DNA of 37,137 nt, taken from NCBI RefSeq assembly GCF_019636075.1, contig NZ_JAHBYG010000042.1, positions 1 through 37,137 on the forward strand, read 5' to 3'. The notes beneath the pieces were generated by a model, which saw only the letters and a program-made list of their open reading frames with translations, did no database searches and was not told the origin of the DNA. Position numbers and translations under genes: made by a program. Positions 33,775 through 37,137 of this stretch are shown in pieces. Source of the stretch: Ferrovibrio sp. Lineage in GTDB: Bacteria; Pseudomonadota; Alphaproteobacteria; Ferrovibrionales; Ferrovibrionaceae. How positions within the stretch are numbered: position 1 is the stretch's first letter; every line of letters begins with the position of its first letter.

Positions 33775-34440
33775 TCATTCCAAGGCCAGCTTGACGGCGG
33801 CGGCTGCGGCAAACGGGCTCAGCACAAGCGCGAGAGCCAGGAAAGCGCCCAGCAGCAGCAGGTGCGGGCTGGCCGACAGGCCGGTTGCGGCGGCTTCCAC
33901 CGCGCCGACGCCGAAAATCAGCACCGGGATCAGCAAGGGCAGGGTGAGCAGCGGCACCAGCACGGCGCCGCGCCGGGCGCCCAGGGTGAGGGCCGCGCCG
34001 ATGCCGCCGATCAGGCTGAGGCTGGGGGTGCCCAGCAACAGGGCCAGCAACAGGGCGGGCAGGGCTGCGCTATCCATCTGCAGCATGATCGCCAGCAGCG
34101 GTGCAATCAGCGCCAGCGGCAGTCCGGTGCCCAGCCAATGGGCCAGCAGCTTGGCGGCGATGGTGAGCGTGAGCGGCAACGGCGCGCGGGCCAGCAGGTC
34201 GAGCGTGCCATCCTCATGATCGGCCTGGAACAGCCGGTCCAGCGACAATTGCGCCGCCAGCAACGCCGCCACCCAGATCACACCGGCACTGATGCGGGCC
34301 AGCAATTGCGGCTCGGGGCCCACGCCGAGCGGAAACAGGCTGATCGCCAGCACGAAAAAGAGAATCGTGGTGAGCGCCGCGCCCTGGGCGCCCAGATTGA
34401 TCCGCAGATCGCGCTGCACGATGGCCCAGAATGCACTCAT
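33775..34440 (-). CDS. ccmB: Haem exporter permease CcmB
   Basis: A 221-residue six-helix membrane protein. Family segments: ALTTILFFVLAISLFPLGVGP near the start, ADHEDGTLDLL, GTPSLSLIGGIGAALTLG, and the hydrophobic C-terminus. With CcmA it forms an ATP-driven complex needed for release of holo-CcmE from CcmC. The ATG at 34440 overlaps the ccmA stop by four bases; the longer upstream frame covers ccmA in another frame and is rejected. Confidence 0.95.
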   Translation of the reverse strand: MSAFWAIVQRDLRINLGAQGAALTTILFFVLAISLFPLGVGPEPQLLARISAGVIWVAALLAAQLSLDRLFQADHEDGTLDLLARAPLPLTLTIAAKLLAHWLGTGLPLALIAPLLAIMLQMDSAALPALLLALLLGTPSLSLIGGIGAALTLGARRGAVLVPLLTLPLLIPVLIFGVGAVEAAATGLSASPHLLLLGAFLALALVLSPFAAAAAVKLALE

Positions 34441-35096
34441 GTCAACTCGTCCCCGGCTGGCTCGTCCTTGGCCAGCTTGCCCTCGGGCAGCAGCAAGGCC
34501 TGCGCGTCGGGTAACGGAACCGGCACATGGCTGGCCAGCAGCACCGCGCCGCCCTGGGCGCGATGATCGGCCAGCGCCCGGCCCAGCCAATCGATGGCGG
34601 CGCTGTCCAGCGCATTGGTGGGTTCGTCCAGCAGCCACAGCTTTGCAGGCATCAGCAGCAAGCGGCACAAAGCCAGGCGGCGTTTCTGCCCGGCCGAAAG
34701 ATACCGTGCGGGTAAGCGGCGCTGGCGGCCCAACCCGGCGGCATCCAGCACTTCGCCGGCGCGTATTTCGGCCGTGGCATTATCCAGGCCCAGCAGGCAG
34801 CCGGCATAAGCCAAATTCTGCTCGGTGGTGAATTGCGGCTTCACCGCATCCTGATGGCCCAGATACAGCGCAGCGGCGCGGAAATCCTCGGCCTCTGCCA
34901 GCGGGCGGCCCTGCCAGGCGATAGTGCCGGCGGCGGGCGCCAGGAAGCCGGCCAGCAGGCGCAGCAGGCTGGATTTGCCGCTGCCATTGGGGCCGCGCAG
35001 CAGCATGGCCTCGCCGGCAGCGAGGCTGAAAGACAGATCCTTGAAAAGCCGGCGCTCGCCGCGGATCACGGCAAGGCCTTCCACCGATAACGCCAT
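34437..35096 (-). CDS. ccmA: Haem exporter ATP-binding protein CcmA
   Basis: A 219-residue ABC ATPase. Walker A LRGPNGSGKSSLL (K41), Q-loop GHQDAVKP, signature LSAGQKRR (133-140), Walker B LWLLDEPTNALD (D157, E158) and H190 are all intact. It energises release of haem-loaded CcmE. First gene of the ccmABCDEFGHI series, so the operon promoter should lie in 35097-35180, which holds a 17-base tandem repeat. Confidence 0.96.
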   Translation of the reverse strand: MALSVEGLAVIRGERRLFKDLSFSLAAGEAMLLRGPNGSGKSSLLRLLAGFLAPAAGTIAWQGRPLAEAEDFRAAALYLGHQDAVKPQFTTEQNLAYAGCLLGLDNATAEIRAGEVLDAAGLGRQRRLPARYLSAGQKRRLALCRLLLMPAKLWLLDEPTNALDSAAIDWLGRALADHRAQGGAVLLASHVPVPLPDAQALLLPEGKLAKDEPAGDELT

Positions 35097-35129
35097 GGTG
35101 GCGTAATCTAGCCGAAAGTCTCGCCCTAT

Positions 35130-35170
35130 CCTACCGACAGGGCGGGCCTACCGACAGGGCGGGCCTACCG
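35130..35170. repeat. 17-bp tandem repeat upstream of ccmA
   Basis: CCTACCGACAGGGCGGG is present twice exactly (35130-35146, 35147-35163), followed by a partial CCTACCG (35164-35170). It lies in the only gap available for a ccm promoter, between ccmA and the PaaK-like gene end. No hairpin with T-run was found here. Confidence 0.9.
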
Positions 35171-35180
35171 GTGGCGGAAC

Positions 35181-36413
35181 TTATTGATACGTGCGCAGGT
35201 CGGCGATCACCTTGCCGTCGTTGGGCAGGCTGCCGGATGCCACGATCTCCACGCTGCCGCGCAGCTTGCAGATCGCTTGCAGGCTTTCTGCCGCCTTAGC
35301 GGCATCCAGGCCGGCTTTTGCCTCCACCTTCAGCACCATGGCGTCCACGTTGTTTTCGGACGTGACCTCCAGCCGCGCCTTGGCGATTTCGGCGTGGCGG
35401 GCCACGACCTGGGCAATCTGGCCCGGGGTGACGAACATGCCCTTCACCTTGGTGGTCTGGTCGGCGCGGCCCATCCAGCCCTTGATGCGCGTATTCGTGC
35501 GGCCGCAGGGGCTGCTGCCCGCCATGATCGCCGAGAGGTCGCCGGTGGCGAAGCGGATCAACGGATATTCCCTGTTGCGCAAGGTGGTCACCACCACTTC
35601 GCCCACCTCGCCCTCGGCCACCAGGTCGCCGGTGCCGGGGCGCACGATTTCCACGATCACATCCTCATCCAGGATCAGGCCTTCCATGGCCGGGCTTTCA
35701 TAGGCGATCAGGCCCAGATCGGCGGTGCCATAGCTTTGCAGCACGAAACAGCCGAGATCGTTGATCTCCTTGCGCAGGCTGGGCGGCAGCGCCTCGCCGC
35801 CCACCAGGGCTTTTTTCAGCGACGAGACATCGAGATTCATCTCGCGGCCCTTCTGCAGCAGGATGCGCAGGAAAGACGGCGTGCCGCCATAGGCCACCGG
35901 TTTCAGATCGTTGATCGCCTGCACCTGCAACTCGGTATTGCCCACGCCGCCGGGAATCACCGGGCAGCCGATGGCATGGGCCGCGCTTTCCACCAGCATG
36001 CCGGCCGGCGTGAGATGATAGGAAAAGCAGTTCAGCACCAGATCGCCCGGGCGCAGGCCGGCACACCACATGGCGCGGGCAAAGCGCCAATGATCCGCCT
36101 CGAAGCCATCGGGTTCGTAGATCGGGCCGGGCGATTGATACACATGCTTCAGCTTCGCCATCGCGGCCGCCGCCAGGCCGCCCAGCGGCGGCATCGCCTT
36201 CTGGCGCGCATGCAGGTCGGATTTGCGGGTTACCGGCAGGCGCGCCAGATCGGCCGGCGCCTTGATATCCTGGGCATTCACGCCCTTGAGGGTTTCGCTA
36301 AAATACGGCGCGTTGGCTTGGGCATGAGCGATCTGCCCGCGCAGGGCGGCCCATTGCTCGGCCTGGCGCGTGGCGGGATCGCGGGTTTCCTTGGCATCAT
36401 AGAAATCGGACAT
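35181..36413 (-). CDS. PaaK-like adenylate-forming enzyme (phenylacetate-CoA ligase family)
   Basis: A 410-residue member of the acyl-CoA synthetase superfamily. It has LQSYGTADLGLIAYES (adenine-binding, about 225-240), RFATGDLSA (D302, ribose), GRADQTTKVKGMFVTPGQI (about 325-343, hinge) and a PaaK-type C-terminal domain. The usual Ser/Thr/Gly-rich ATP loop is replaced by VYQSPGPIYEPDGFE (91-105), so either another subfamily solution or altered chemistry. It starts 14 bases after a LivF-type ABC ATPase; GAGGGAG overlaps that stop. This suggests an aromatic or carboxylic acid imported and activated by the same operon. Substrate unknown. Confidence 0.86.
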   Translation of the reverse strand: MSDFYDAKETRDPATRQAEQWAALRGQIAHAQANAPYFSETLKGVNAQDIKAPADLARLPVTRKSDLHARQKAMPPLGGLAAAAMAKLKHVYQSPGPIYEPDGFEADHWRFARAMWCAGLRPGDLVLNCFSYHLTPAGMLVESAAHAIGCPVIPGGVGNTELQVQAINDLKPVAYGGTPSFLRILLQKGREMNLDVSSLKKALVGGEALPPSLRKEINDLGCFVLQSYGTADLGLIAYESPAMEGLILDEDVIVEIVRPGTGDLVAEGEVGEVVVTTLRNREYPLIRFATGDLSAIMAGSSPCGRTNTRIKGWMGRADQTTKVKGMFVTPGQIAQVVARHAEIAKARLEVTSENNVDAMVLKVEAKAGLDAAKAAESLQAICKLRGSVEIVASGSLPNDGKVIADLRTYQ

Positions 36414-36427
36414 GGATACAAACTCCC

Positions 36428-37137
36428 TCAGGCCAGCCAGCGTTTGCGGCGGCGGTAATGCTTGGTATCGCGGAAACTCATGCGGCCGCCGGCGCCGAGG
36501 CCGAGATAGAATTCCTTCACATCGGAATTCTCGCGCAGATGCGATGCTTCGCCATCCATCACCACGCGGCCGCTTTCCAGGATATAGCCGTAATCGGCAT
36601 AGCGCAGCGCGATGTTGGTATTCTGCTCGGCCACCAGGAAACTGACGCCGGTTTCCTTGTTCAGCCGGTGCACGATCTCGAAAATCTCCTCCACCAATTG
36701 CGGCGCCAGGCCCATGGAGGGTTCATCCAGCAGGATCATGCTGGGCCGGCTCATCAGCGCACGGCCGATGGCGGTCATCTGCTGTTCGCCGCCCGATGTG
36801 TAGCCCGCCACCGATTTGCGGCGCACCTTCAGACGCGGAAAATATGTGTAGACCTTCTCCAGTTCATCGGCCACCGCCTTGCCGCCATCCTTGCGGGTAT
36901 AGGCGCCGGTGAGCAGGTTTTCCTCCACCGTGAGATGGGCGAAGCAATGCCGGCCTTCCATCACCTGGATCAGGCCCTGTTTCACCAGGCTGGCGGGATC
37001 CAGCGCTTCCACGCGGTTGCCGCGATATTCGATATGGCCCTTGGTGATATCGCCGCGCTCGGCGCGCAGTAGGTTTGAAATCGCTTTCAACGTGGTGGTC
37101 TTGCCGGCGCCGTTGGCGCCCAGCAGCGCCACGATGC
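36428..37137 (-). CDS. LivF-type branched-chain/aromatic ABC transporter ATPase, 5' end missing
   Basis: The gene enters from the right edge; about 235 codons are visible. Walker A ALLGANGAGKTTTLK, VTVEEN-like Q-loop region, signature TSGGEQQMTAIGRAL, Walker B MILLDEPSMGLAPQ and the H-loop equivalent SFLVAEQN identify the LivF subfamily of branched-chain amino-acid importers. An extra basic tail of about 20 residues (FRDTKHYRRRKRWLA) follows the normal end, a feature I associate with LivF proteins beside PaaK-like enzymes. The upstream LivG, LivH/M and binding-protein genes are presumably beyond the edge. Confidence 0.92.
   Translation of the reverse strand, partial: IVALLGANGAGKTTTLKAISNLLRAERGDITKGHIEYRGNRVEALDPASLVKQGLIQVMEGRHCFAHLTVEENLLTGAYTRKDGGKAVADELEKVYTYFPRLKVRRKSVAGYTSGGEQQMTAIGRALMSRPSMILLDEPSMGLAPQLVEEIFEIVHRLNKETGVSFLVAEQNTNIALRYADYGYILESGRVVMDGEASHLRENSDVKEFYLGLGAGGRMSFRDTKHYRRRKRWLA

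Noticed and set aside
35130..35170. CRISPR-like repeat
   Set aside because: Units are directly adjacent with no spacers and only two and a half copies; it is a simple tandem repeat.
35184..36458. 424-codon plus-strand frame opposite the PaaK-like gene
   Set aside because: Antisense shadow with low-complexity His/Gly/Ala composition.

Overview
The window looks like chromosomal DNA of an aerobic, GC-rich alphaproteobacterium, most like a Rhodospirillales-type lineage. This rests on dense GC-rich coding with alphaproteobacterial gene sets: a complete system I cytochrome c maturation operon (ccmABCDEFGHI), SCO1/SenC, an HU protein, a six-domain ribosomal protein S1, intracellular PHB depolymerase, a Yej-type peptide importer and malate synthase G. 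No rRNA, tRNA, CRISPR array, phage or transposase gene was seen. The genus cannot be named from the sequence alone.

Layout. 1-3.0 kb (minus strand): a Yej-type ABC importer, yejB-yejE-(yejF), with a vapBC toxin-antitoxin pair between yejE and yejF. 3.0-6.2 kb: a LysR regulator divergent from malate synthase G, with a perfect inverted repeat between them. 6.2-10.1 kb (minus): two GT4 glycosyltransferases and an SLC13/RCK transporter. 10.3-12.7 kb (plus): a purine (NCS2) permease and an adenine deaminase of the adenosine-deaminase fold, an apparent adenine-salvage pair. 12.7-13.9 kb (minus): a small GNAT-like protein and an EamA/DMT transporter. 14.1-16.6 kb: an alternative oxidase convergent with an orphan sensor histidine kinase. 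16.8-19.3 kb (plus): cmk and rpsA, ended by a strong terminator. 19.4-22.3 kb (minus): a YcgN-type Cys-rich protein, PHB depolymerase, SCO1 and pterin dehydratase. 22.4-22.8 kb (plus): a small zincin. 22.8-26.9 kb (minus): YejA-like binding protein, FkbM methyltransferase and a secreted clan GH-A-like hydrolase. 27.2 kb (plus): HU and its terminator. 27.6-35.1 kb (minus): an unknown 97-residue protein, then the ccm operon. 35.2-37.1 kb (minus): a PaaK-like adenylate-forming enzyme downstream of a truncated LivF-type ATPase.

How the genes fit together. CcmA-I load haem onto periplasmic apocytochromes c; SCO1 serves copper insertion into cytochrome oxidase; the alternative oxidase is a quinol-oxidising bypass. 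Together they point to a flexible aerobic respiratory chain. Malate synthase and PHB depolymerase both handle acetyl-CoA-linked carbon. The Yej importer is split: permeases and ATPase lie at the left edge and the binding protein about 20 kb away.

I did not find a convincing wholly new multi-gene system. The most unusual arrangements are the vapBC pair inside the yej operon, with vapC translationally overlapping yejF, and the PaaK-like enzyme with a non-canonical nucleotide loop paired with a LivF that has a basic C-terminal tail. Several short tandem repeats of 17-18 bp lie in and around the ccm and yejA genes.
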